The translations under genes and the position numbers were made by a program. From Thioclava dalianensis (lineage in GTDB: Bacteria > Pseudomonadota > Alphaproteobacteria > Rhodobacterales > Rhodobacteraceae), in NCBI RefSeq assembly GCF_000715505.1, contig NZ_JHEH01000010.1:45665-109664 (forward strand): 64,000 nt of DNA, read 5' to 3'. Of this stretch, positions 56,444 through 64,000 are shown piece by piece; positions within the stretch are counted from its first letter, which is position 1, and each line of letters opens with the position of its first letter. The notes under the pieces were generated by a model. It was not told the origin of the DNA. It saw nothing but the letters and a program-made list of their open reading frames with translations, and did no database searches.

Positions 56444-57727
56444 ATGACGCTGGATGACCGCCTGAAATCCGAAATCGAGCACCGCCGCGACGCATTGATC
56501 GCGCTGACCCAAGCGCTGATCGCGATCCCGACGCTGAACCCTCCCGGGCGCAACTACCTTGAGATCTGCGAATATCTTGCGGATCACTTGGGCGCGCGCG
56601 GGTTCACGACCGAGTTGATCCGCGCCAAAGGCACACCCGGCGATAGCGAGCGGTACCCGCGCTGGAACATGATCGCGCGGATCGAGGGCACCCGACCGGG
56701 CGAGTGTGTGCATTTCAACGCGCATCACGACGTGGTCGAGCTTGGCCATGGCTGGACCCGCGACCCGTTCGGCGGCGAAATCGAGGGCGACCGGATCTAT
56801 GGCCGGGGCGCGTGCGACATGAAGGGCGGGCTGGCGGCGTCGGTCATCGCAGCAGAGGCCTTTCTGGCCATTTGCCCGGATTTCGCAGGCAGCATCGAAA
56901 TCTCGGCCACGGCGGATGAGGAAACCGGCGGCTATGGCGGCGTGGCCTATCTGGCCGAGCAGGGCCGGTTCGATCCCGACCGCGTGCAGCATGTCATCAT
57001 CCCCGAACCGCTGCACAAGGATCAGATCTGTCTGGGCCATCGCGGTGTCTGGTGGGCCGAGATCGAGACCCATGGCCGCATCGCGCATGGCTCGATGCCG
57101 TTTCTGGGCGACAGCGCGATCCGGCATATGGGCGCAGTGCTGGCTGAGATGGAAGAGACCCTGTTTCCGCTGCTTCTCAACAAGCGCACCGAGATGCCCG
57201 TGATCCCCGAAGGCGCGCGGGCCTCGACGCTCAACATCAACTCGATCCATGGCGGCGAGCCCGAGCAGGAGGAAGGCTTCACCGGCCTGCCCGCGCCCTG
57301 CGTCGCGGATCGCTGCCGGATCGTGATCGACCGCCGCTTCCTGATCGAAGAGGATATCGGTGCGGTCAAATCCGAGATTTCCGCGCTGATGGAGCGGGTG
57401 AAAGAGCGTCGCCCCAGCTTCACCTACGAGATCCGCGATCTTTTCGAGGTCCAGCCCTCAATGACCGACCGCGAGGCCCCCATCGTGCGCTCCACCGCCG
57501 CCGCCATTGAGGCCGTGCTGGGACGCGAGGCCAGCTACGTGGTCAGCCCCGGCACCTATGATCAAAAACATATCGACCGGATCGGGCGGCTGAAAAACTG
57601 CATTGCCTATGGGCCGGGGCTGCTGGAGCTGGCCCATCAACCCGACGAATGGGTCGGTATCGCGGATATGCTCGACAGCGCCAAGGTGATGGCGCTGGTA
57701 CTGGTCGAGCTGCTCGATCCGGCCTAA
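56444..57727 (+). CDS. M20-family deacylase (ArgE/DapE type)
   Basis: A 427-residue zinc-dependent amidohydrolase. The first metal ligands lie in VHFNAHHDVVEL; GRGACDMKGGLAA and ATADEETGGYGG (catalytic Glu) are the core. A dimerisation domain follows, with IAHGSMPFLG. This is the ArgE/DapE subfamily, often annotated as acetylornithine or succinyl-diaminopimelate deacylase, but related enzymes act on other N-acyl amino acids, so no gene name is given. Its stop is four bases from the end of the converging fdsD. Confidence 0.88.
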   Translation: MTLDDRLKSEIEHRRDALIALTQALIAIPTLNPPGRNYLEICEYLADHLGARGFTTELIRAKGTPGDSERYPRWNMIARIEGTRPGECVHFNAHHDVVELGHGWTRDPFGGEIEGDRIYGRGACDMKGGLAASVIAAEAFLAICPDFAGSIEISATADEETGGYGGVAYLAEQGRFDPDRVQHVIIPEPLHKDQICLGHRGVWWAEIETHGRIAHGSMPFLGDSAIRHMGAVLAEMEETLFPLLLNKRTEMPVIPEGARASTLNINSIHGGEPEQEEGFTGLPAPCVADRCRIVIDRRFLIEEDIGAVKSEISALMERVKERRPSFTYEIRDLFEVQPSMTDREAPIVRSTAAAIEAVLGREASYVVSPGTYDQKHIDRIGRLKNCIAYGPGLLELAHQPDEWVGIADMLDSAKVMALVLVELLDPA

Positions 57728-57731
57728 GCGA

Positions 57732-57938
57732 TCACGCCGCGCCGCGAATATCGGGCAGAGCGGCGCGCACCAGCGGATGCAGCTCTTGGCTCTCGGCGTC
57801 GCGCAGTAAGGCCGAGCGCATCTGCGGCGCCCAGTTGGCATTGATGTGATCGGCCACTGCGATGGCCTGATCGCCCGGCTGGCTCTCGAAGAATGTCGCG
57901 ATCTGATTGGCCATATGGGCGAGTTTCTCTGGGCTCAT
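57732..57938 (-). CDS. fdsD: Formate dehydrogenase delta subunit
   Basis: A 68-residue protein (MANQIATFFESQPGDQAIAV, HINANWAPQMR) of the FdsD family. It is last in the fds operon; its ATG overlaps the fdhD stop by four bases. It is needed for assembly of active soluble formate dehydrogenase. Confidence 0.92.
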   Translation of the reverse strand: MSPEKLAHMANQIATFFESQPGDQAIAVADHINANWAPQMRSALLRDAESQELHPLVRAALPDIRGAA

Positions 57939-58705
57939 ACCGGCGCCTCCTGCGGCTGGGTGTAGACGCTCAGGCCACGCCCGGCCCGTGCAATCAGGGT
58001 GATGCCTGCCGCCTGCGCCTCCCGCACGGCCAGCGCCGTAGGGGCCGAGGGGCCGACAATCACCGGAATACGACAGGTCGCGGCCTTTTGGATCAGATCG
58101 ACCGACAGGCGCGAGGTCATCACCAGCGCCCCGCTGCCGCCTGCGATCCCGGCCCGCGCCAAAGCGCCCATCAGCTTATCCAGCGCATTGTGGCGCCCGA
58201 CATCCTCGCGCAGCGCGACAATCCCGCGACCGGGTTGCCAAAAGGCGCTGGCATGGGCGGCGCGGGTCGCATCTTGCAACGGCTGCTGATCGCGCAGCGC
58301 CTCAAGCACGTTCGCCGCGTCCTCAGGCTCCAGCCGCCAGTCGGGCGGGTCGAGCCGGGGCAGCACGCGGCGCGCCTGCTCAAGCTGTTCGATCCCGCAC
58401 AGCCCGCAGCCCACCGGGCCGATGGTTGCACGGCGGCGCTCGGCGAAGCGCGCGCCCGCAGGCGCGCTGAGCCAGCTTCGTGCCTCGATCCCGGCCTCTT
58501 GCTCGGCGATCTCCTGACGGGTGATCTCGGCGGGATCGGAGATTAGCCCTTCGGAGAGCGCGAAGCCCAGCGCGAAATCCTCAAGATCGGCGGGCGAGGC
58601 CATCATCACCGCCTGCGCCACCCCGTCATAGACCAGCGCCACCGGGACCTCTTGCGCCAGTTGCAGCGCGGTGCCATCCGGTAGGTGCCAGTCAGAGACG
58701 CTCAT
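57935..58705 (-). CDS. fdhD: Formate dehydrogenase sulfurtransferase FdhD (FdsC)
   Basis: A 256-residue protein that transfers sulfur to the bis-MGD cofactor of formate dehydrogenase. Landmarks are LALSEGLISDPAEI-like stretch (ALGFALSEGLI), CGLCGIEQLEQ (the active CxxC pair), DVGRHNALDKLMG and SRLSVDLIQKAA. In the fdsGBACD nomenclature this is fdsC. It overlaps fdsA by four bases. Confidence 0.95.
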   Translation of the reverse strand: MSVSDWHLPDGTALQLAQEVPVALVYDGVAQAVMMASPADLEDFALGFALSEGLISDPAEITRQEIAEQEAGIEARSWLSAPAGARFAERRRATIGPVGCGLCGIEQLEQARRVLPRLDPPDWRLEPEDAANVLEALRDQQPLQDATRAAHASAFWQPGRGIVALREDVGRHNALDKLMGALARAGIAGGSGALVMTSRLSVDLIQKAATCRIPVIVGPSAPTALAVREAQAAGITLIARAGRGLSVYTQPQEAPV

Positions 58706-61566
58706 TGCGCAGCCTCGATGCGGCGGGTGAGCTGGCTTTGTGCCTCATAGAGCTCTTGCCAATCGGTCGGACCGTTCGACAGCCCCACCTGCACCGCCGT
58801 CACTTTGTATTCCGGGCAGTTCGTGGCCCAGTCCGAATTGTCGGTGGTCACGACATTGGCCTGCGTGTCGGGATGGTGGAAGGTGGTGTAGACCACCCCA
58901 GGCGACACCCGGTCGGTCAGGGTCGCGCGCAGGCTTGTGGCCCCCGCCCGGCTGGCCAGCCGCACCCAGTCTCCCTCGCTGATGCCGCGCGTCTCGGCAT
59001 CGTGGGGATGGATCTCCAGCCGGTCTTCGTTGTGCCAAATGGAGTTCTCGGTGCGCCGCGTCTGCGCGCCCACGTTATACTGGCTCAGGATGCGGCCCGT
59101 GGTCAGCAAAAGCGGGAAGCGCGGGCCGGTCCGCTCGTCGGTCGCAACATAGGCGGTGCGGATGAAACGGCCCTGCCCGCGCACGAAACCGTCGACATGC
59201 ATCACCGGAGAGCCCTCAGGATGGGCCGCGTTGCAGGGCCATTGCAGCGAGCCCTTCTCATCGAGCAGATCATAGCTCACTCCCTCGAAAGAGGGTGTGG
59301 TCCGCGCGATCTCATCCATTATCTGCGAGGGATGCGTATAGCTCCAGCCCGCGCCCAGCGCATTGGCCAGCGCCTGCGTCGCCTCCCAATCGGCCAGCCC
59401 CGATTTGGGCGCCATCACCCGGCGCACCGGGTTGATGCGGCGCTCGGCATTGGTGAAGGTGCCGTCCTTCTCAAGGAAGGTCGAGCCCGGCAGGAAGACA
59501 TGCGCATAGCGCGCGGTCTCGTTGAGAAACAGATCATGCACGATCACGCAATCCATCGCGGCAAGACCAGCTGCGACGTGATGCGTATCGGGATCCGATT
59601 GCAGGATGTCTTCGCCCTGAATGTAGATCGCCTTGAAGGCACCCGCCACGGCGGCATCGAGCATATTGGGAATACGCAGCCCCGGTTCGGGGTCCAGCGC
59701 TATGTGCCACTCGGCCTCGAAGACCGCACGCGCGGCCGTGTCGGACACATGCCGATAGCCCGGAAGCTCATGCGGGAAGCTGCCCATATCGCAGCTGCCT
59801 TGCACGTTGTTCTGGCCGCGCAACGGGTTCACGCCCACGCCGGGCCGCCCGATATTGCCGGTCATCATCGCGAGATTGGCAATCGCGATCACAGTGGTCG
59901 AGCCTTGGCTATGCTCGGTCACGCCCAGCCCGTAATAGATCGCCCCGTTGCGCGCTGCGGCGTAGGCCCGCGCGGCCTTGCGCAGGGTCTCGGGGGGCAC
60001 ACCAGTCAAATCAGCCACGGCCTCGGGGGAATGCGCGGGATCGGCGGCGAAATCGGCATAATCCGACCACTCCTCCCAATCGCAGCGGGTGCGGATGAAG
60101 TCTTCGTCAAACAGCCCCTCGGTCACGATCACATGGGCCATCGCGGTGAGCACGGCGACATTGGTGCCCGGGCGCAGCGGCAGATGCAGCCCCTCGCCCA
60201 TATGCGGCGTCTCCAGCAGGTCAATCCGGCGCGGATCAACCACGATCAGGCCCGCGCCCTGCCGCAGCCGCTTGCGCAACCGCGAGGCAAAGACGGGGTG
60301 GCCGTCGGTCGGGTTGGCACCGATCACCAGCGCGCAATCGACCGCCTCGACGCTATCGAAATCCTGCGTTCCGGCAGAGGTGCCGAAGGTCTGCTTGAGC
60401 CCGTAGCCCGTGGGCGAATGGCACACCCGCGCGCAGGTATCTGTGTTGTTCGTGCCCATCACCGCGCGGGCGAGCTTCTGCACCAGATAGGTTTCCTCAT
60501 TGGTGCAGCGCGACGAGGTGATGACACCCACTGAATTGCGCCCGTGTTTCTCCTGCGCGCGCTTGATGCCGCTTGCGGCAAAGGCCAGCGCCTCTTCCCA
60601 ACTGACCTCGCGCCAGGGATCGGTGATAGTGTCGCGGATCATCGGATTGAGGATGCGGTCCCCGTGATTGGCATAGCCCCAGGCGAAGCGTCCCTTGACG
60701 CAGGAATGGCCGCGATTGGCTTTGCCCTCTTTCCACGGCACCATGCGCACCAGCGTATCGCCGCGCATCTGCGCCTCGAAGGAGCAGCCGACCCCGCAAT
60801 AGGCGCAGGTGGTAACGACGCTGTGCTCGGGCGTGCCGATCTCGTCGACGGTCTTTTCCTGCAAGGTGGCGGTCGGACAGGCCTGCACGCAGGCGCCGCA
60901 GCTTACGCAGTCGGAGTTCAGGAAATTTTCCGTGCCGGTCCCGATGCGCGCATCGAAGCCGCGCCCCAGAGTGGTCAGGGCGAAGGTGCCCTGCACCTCC
61001 TCGCAGGCGCGCACGCAGCGCATGCAAACGATGCATTTCTCGGGGTCGTAGAAGAAATAGGGGTTCGAGTCGTCGCGCGCGATATAGCTGGGATTGGGCG
61101 CATCGCCCGCGCGGGTCTCAAAGTGGTTCTCGCCACTCTCGTAGCGCACATCGCGCAGGCCTACCGCCCCCGCCGTATCCTGCAATTCGCAATCGCCATT
61201 GGCCGCACAGGTCAGGCAATCGAGCGGGTGATCCGAGATATAAAGCTCCATCACCCCGCGCCGCAGACGGCCCAGCTGTTCGGTTTGGGTGCGCACGACC
61301 ATGCCTTCGCGCACCGGCGTCGTGCAGGAGGCGGGCGTGCCGCGCATCCCCTCGATCTCGACGACACACAGCCTGCACGAGCCATAGGCATCCAGCATAT
61401 CGGTCGCGCAGAGCTTGGGCACGGAGATACCAGCCTCGGCGGCGGCGCGCATGACAGAGGTGCCTTCGGGCACGGTGACCGCCATACCGTCGATCTGGAC
61501 AGTGACCGGCGCGCCGGTCTTTGCGGGCGTGCCCATATCCTTGGTCGGGATGATGAAATCTCTCAT
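58702..61566 (-). CDS. fdsA: NAD-dependent formate dehydrogenase alpha subunit
   Basis: A 954-residue molybdenum enzyme subunit. A 2Fe-2S domain (CRLCVVE, HPLDCLTC) and several 4Fe-4S clusters (CIVCMRC, CVSCGAC) precede the molybdopterin domain. CAYCGVGCSFE holds another cluster, and NTDTCARVCHSPTGYG contains the cysteine that binds molybdenum. It oxidises formate to CO2 and sends electrons through FdsB to NAD+. The ATG overlaps the fdsB stop (ATGA). The length equals that of R. capsulatus FdsA within a few residues. Confidence 0.96.
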   Translation of the reverse strand: MRDFIIPTKDMGTPAKTGAPVTVQIDGMAVTVPEGTSVMRAAAEAGISVPKLCATDMLDAYGSCRLCVVEIEGMRGTPASCTTPVREGMVVRTQTEQLGRLRRGVMELYISDHPLDCLTCAANGDCELQDTAGAVGLRDVRYESGENHFETRAGDAPNPSYIARDDSNPYFFYDPEKCIVCMRCVRACEEVQGTFALTTLGRGFDARIGTGTENFLNSDCVSCGACVQACPTATLQEKTVDEIGTPEHSVVTTCAYCGVGCSFEAQMRGDTLVRMVPWKEGKANRGHSCVKGRFAWGYANHGDRILNPMIRDTITDPWREVSWEEALAFAASGIKRAQEKHGRNSVGVITSSRCTNEETYLVQKLARAVMGTNNTDTCARVCHSPTGYGLKQTFGTSAGTQDFDSVEAVDCALVIGANPTDGHPVFASRLRKRLRQGAGLIVVDPRRIDLLETPHMGEGLHLPLRPGTNVAVLTAMAHVIVTEGLFDEDFIRTRCDWEEWSDYADFAADPAHSPEAVADLTGVPPETLRKAARAYAAARNGAIYYGLGVTEHSQGSTTVIAIANLAMMTGNIGRPGVGVNPLRGQNNVQGSCDMGSFPHELPGYRHVSDTAARAVFEAEWHIALDPEPGLRIPNMLDAAVAGAFKAIYIQGEDILQSDPDTHHVAAGLAAMDCVIVHDLFLNETARYAHVFLPGSTFLEKDGTFTNAERRINPVRRVMAPKSGLADWEATQALANALGAGWSYTHPSQIMDEIARTTPSFEGVSYDLLDEKGSLQWPCNAAHPEGSPVMHVDGFVRGQGRFIRTAYVATDERTGPRFPLLLTTGRILSQYNVGAQTRRTENSIWHNEDRLEIHPHDAETRGISEGDWVRLASRAGATSLRATLTDRVSPGVVYTTFHHPDTQANVVTTDNSDWATNCPEYKVTAVQVGLSNGPTDWQELYEAQSQLTRRIEAAQ

Positions 61567-63089
61567 TCCGCTGCCTCCCGCAGTTGGGTGAATTCCTCGG
61601 GGAAAAGCCGCATTGCCGAGCGCACCGGGTAGGGCGTGAAGCCCCCCATCGCGCAGAGCGAGCCTTTCTCCATCACTTCGCACAGATCCTGCAAGATCTC
61701 GATGGCGTCGGCCTCTCCGCGCGCGATCCGGTCGAGCGTCTCGATCCCGCGCACGGCCCCGATCCGGCACGGCGTGCATTTGCCGCAGCTCTCGATGGCA
61801 CAAAACTCCATCGCATAGCGCGCCAGCGCCATCATGTCGGCGCTCTCATCATGCACCACAAATCCCGCATGTCCGACAAGACCGCCTCTCTCGGCGAAAG
61901 CCTCGTAGCAGATATCGAGATCGAAATCGTCTTCCCCGTGATAGGCGCCAAGCGGCCCGCCGACCTGCACCGCCTTGAAGGGACGCCCAGACGCCGTGCC
62001 GCCCGCAATATCGTTGATCAGCGCCCCAAGGCTCAGGCCAAAGCCAGTCTCAAAGAGCCCGCCATGCGCCACATTGCCCGCGATTTGCAAAGGGATCGTC
62101 CCGCGCGAGCGGCCAAGGCCGAACTCGGCATAGGCCGCGCCGCCATGGGTCAGGATCCAGGGCACCGCGCCCAGCGAGAGCACGTTATTGACCACGGTGG
62201 GCAAGCCGAACGCGCCTTCCAAAGCGGGCAGCGGCGGCTTTGCGCGCACCATTCCGCGCTTGCCTTCGAGCGAGTTGAGCAGCGAGGTCTCTTCGCCGCA
62301 AATATAGGCCCCAGCGCCGACACGGACCTCAAGATCAAAAGCCGGGCCCTGCCCCATCAACGCAGGCCCGATATAGCTAGCCGAACGCGCCCGCGCGATT
62401 GCGGCCTCCATGACGCGGATCGCATCGGGATATTCCGAGCGGATATAGACAAACCCCTTGGTCGCGCCGACACAAAGCCCGGCAATCGCCATGCCCTCAA
62501 TCAGGCAATAGGGATCGCCTTCCATCAACATCCGGTCCGCGAAAGAGCCGCTATCGCCCTCATCGGCATTGCACACGATATATTTCTGCGAAGCCTCGGC
62601 ATCGGCCACCGTCTTCCACTTGATGCCAGTGGGGAACCCCGCGCCGCCGCGCCCGCGCAGCCCCGAGGTGGTGACCGTCTCAATCGCCGCCTGCGGGCCA
62701 AGCTCCAGCGCGCGGGTCAAGCCCTGCCAGCCCTCGGCCTCGGCGTAATCCTCTAGCGACAGCGGATCGATCCGCCCGCAGCGCGCAAAGCTCAGCCGTG
62801 TCTGACGCGCGAAGAAGGGGATCTCCTCGACCGGCCCCACGGCTTTGGGATGGCTTTCAGGGCTTGCGAAAAGCCCGGGCACATCGCCCGGCACCATAGG
62901 CCCGAAGCCCATGCGCACACCGTCCATCTCGATCTCAACCAGCGGCTCCAGCCAGATCATCCCGCGCGTGCCGTTGCGAATGATCTGAACCTCGCGCCCT
63001 TGCTGCGCGGCCTGATGCGCGATCATGGCAGCGACGGCATCAGCGCCACAGGCCTTTGCGGCAGCGTCTGCGGGGACCCAGATCTTCAT
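61563..63089 (-). CDS. fdsB: NAD-dependent formate dehydrogenase beta subunit
   Basis: A 508-residue NuoF-like subunit that binds NAD(H) and FMN. GLRGRGGAGFPTGIKW is the NADH loop, GAGAYICGEETSLLNSLEG the FMN region, and CGKCTPCRIG the 4Fe-4S ligands. An N-terminal thioredoxin-fold part precedes it. It overlaps both neighbours by four bases. Confidence 0.96.
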   Translation of the reverse strand: MKIWVPADAAAKACGADAVAAMIAHQAAQQGREVQIIRNGTRGMIWLEPLVEIEMDGVRMGFGPMVPGDVPGLFASPESHPKAVGPVEEIPFFARQTRLSFARCGRIDPLSLEDYAEAEGWQGLTRALELGPQAAIETVTTSGLRGRGGAGFPTGIKWKTVADAEASQKYIVCNADEGDSGSFADRMLMEGDPYCLIEGMAIAGLCVGATKGFVYIRSEYPDAIRVMEAAIARARSASYIGPALMGQGPAFDLEVRVGAGAYICGEETSLLNSLEGKRGMVRAKPPLPALEGAFGLPTVVNNVLSLGAVPWILTHGGAAYAEFGLGRSRGTIPLQIAGNVAHGGLFETGFGLSLGALINDIAGGTASGRPFKAVQVGGPLGAYHGEDDFDLDICYEAFAERGGLVGHAGFVVHDESADMMALARYAMEFCAIESCGKCTPCRIGAVRGIETLDRIARGEADAIEILQDLCEVMEKGSLCAMGGFTPYPVRSAMRLFPEEFTQLREAAE

Positions 63090-63538
63090 GCCGACACCTC
63101 TGTGACCAGTGCTTCAAGCTGCTCTGCCGTGGCCCGCCCGACCAGTTGCCCGTTGACCTGCGCCGCCGGAGCACAGGCGCAGAGGCCAAGACAATAGACC
63201 GCCTCAAGCGTGATCCCGTTTTGCGTCTGGCCGATCTTCATGCCCAGCGCGTGTTCCAGCCCGGCCATCATCGCAGCCCCGCCCATCGACTGACAGGCCT
63301 CGGCGCGACAGATCTTGATCACATGACGCCCGGCGGGGGCCGCGCGGAAATCATGGTAGAACGACACCACGCCCGCCACCTCTGCCCGGCCAAGACGCAA
63401 TGCATCGGCAATCGGCTGATAGCAATCCTCGGGCACATAGCCATAGGCTGCCTGCACATCATGCAAGATCGGAAGCAAAGCGCCCGGGCGCCCGCTATGG
63501 GTTGCAAGGATTGTGCTCAGCCTGTCGTCATGTGTCAT
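63086..63538 (-). CDS. fdsG: NAD-dependent formate dehydrogenase gamma subunit
   Basis: A 150-residue NuoE-like 2Fe-2S subunit. Cluster ligands are seen in CRAEACQSMGG and YCLGLCACAP. It is the first gene of the leftward operon fdsG-fdsB-fdsA-fdhD-fdsD. The promoter should lie in the 147 bases before the S49 peptidase gene. Confidence 0.95.
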   Translation of the reverse strand: MTHDDRLSTILATHSGRPGALLPILHDVQAAYGYVPEDCYQPIADALRLGRAEVAGVVSFYHDFRAAPAGRHVIKICRAEACQSMGGAAMMAGLEHALGMKIGQTQNGITLEAVYCLGLCACAPAAQVNGQLVGRATAEQLEALVTEVSA

Positions 63539-63685
63539 TCTCGTCTCCCCGCCTCATAATGGGCCCAGCCTGCCTCACATAACAAGTGACCGATCTGACA
63601 AAGACGAACAGGCAATGTCGGGATGCGTCATTTGTTGCCCGGGCCGCGCTTGCACGGGCGCAGGCGAGCCTCTACATCCGTTAAC

Positions 63686-64000
63686 ATGAAACTGATCCAG
63701 CGCCTCCCCTTCGTCAAGAAACCTCCCTTCGTCGCCGTCATCCGGCTACAGGGAGCCATCGGCATCTCGCGTCCCGGCGCGCAGGGCCTTTCGGATGCCG
63801 CCATGGCGCCGCTGATCGAGCGCGCCTTCGCACGCGGCAAGCCCGCAGCGGTGGCGCTTTTGATCAATTCGCCGGGCGGCTCGCCCGTGCAATCGGCGCT
63901 GATTGCCAGCCGGATCCGGCGGCTTGCGGATGAAAAGGGCATTCACGTCCATGCCTTCGTCGAGGATGTCGCGGCCTCAGGCGGCTATTGGCTGGCCTGC
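63686..64000 (+). CDS. S49-family peptidase (SppA-like), 3' end beyond window
   Basis: The first 105 residues of a signal-peptide-peptidase-like serine protease; the gene continues past the right edge. VIRLQGAIG and LLINSPGGSPVQSA are family landmarks, and the visible end EDVAASGGYWLAC carries the catalytic Ser. No N-terminal membrane helix is evident in the visible part. It is divergent from the formate dehydrogenase operon. Confidence 0.88.
   Translation, partial: MKLIQRLPFVKKPPFVAVIRLQGAIGISRPGAQGLSDAAMAPLIERAFARGKPAAVALLINSPGGSPVQSALIASRIRRLADEKGIHVHAFVEDVAASGGYWLAC

Noticed and set aside
58705..60534. 609-residue plus-strand frame opposite fdsA
   Set aside because: Antisense to an unmistakable formate dehydrogenase subunit.

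Overview
The window reads as chromosomal DNA of a GC-rich alphaproteobacterium of the order Rhodobacterales (Rhodobacter/Paracoccus/Thioclava-like). The basis is gene content: an opgG-opgI-opgH-opgC glucan operon as in Rhodobacter sphaeroides, argC followed by ccmE as in R. capsulatus, a fdsGBACD-type NAD formate dehydrogenase operon, a gene-transfer-agent-type endolysin/holin pair, and zinc-ligand-free L31 and L36. Nearly all genes are dense, often overlapping by 1-13 bases, and no insertion sequence, integrase or CRISPR array was seen.

Layout. 1-2.3 kb (minus): a lipocalin-like lipoprotein cut by the window edge, a Cys-rich lipoprotein, a Tas-like aldo/keto reductase and msrB. 2.4-6.3 kb (plus): AidB-like acyl-CoA dehydrogenase, a cupin, an MFS exporter with an extra C-terminal domain. 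6.4-8.5 kb: ychF divergent from trpA. 8.6-10.4 kb: an MsbA-like ABC exporter. 10.4-16.6 kb (minus): a six-gene Mrp/Mnh cation/proton antiporter operon with fused A+B subunit. 17.0-21.9 kb: osmoregulated periplasmic glucan operon. 22-23.5 kb: LysR regulator divergent from azoR. 23.7-30.2 kb: translation and secretion block (ffh, acetyltransferase, chorismate mutase, rpsP, rimM, trmD, rplS, rpmE), interrupted by a sulfotransferase-like gene and an A+T-rich glyoxalase-fold gene. 30.2-36.2 kb: DUF1275 membrane protein, metG, SPFH/NfeD membrane cluster, two small single-pass proteins, pyrF. 36.3-41.8 kb: clpB behind a sigma-32-type promoter, a YciA-like thioesterase, dinB, an N-formylglutamate amidohydrolase. 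42.0-43.5 kb: tRNA-Val, rpmJ and the gene-transfer-agent-type lysis pair. 43.6-49.7 kb (minus): fused indolepyruvate ferredoxin oxidoreductase, murI, argC, ccmE. 49.8-55 kb: LysR regulator, a probable stress small RNA, a secreted repeat protein, purL, bolA, grxD. 55-57.7 kb: three small membrane genes and an M20 deacylase. 57.7-63.5 kb (minus): formate dehydrogenase operon. The right edge cuts an S49 peptidase gene.

Most of the window is ordinary housekeeping. The strongest non-obvious signal is at about 50.78-50.92 kb: a perfect 12-base palindrome, a heat-shock-type promoter matching the one in front of clpB, an about 90-base transcript with an internal hairpin and an exposed anti-Shine-Dalgarno stretch, and a perfect terminator. 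This looks like an unannotated stress-induced regulatory RNA. Other points worth following are a LysR-type dyad between the oxidoreductase and its divergent regulator, the lysis pair standing alone, the detached N-terminal piece OpgI, and several small proteins below usual annotation size.
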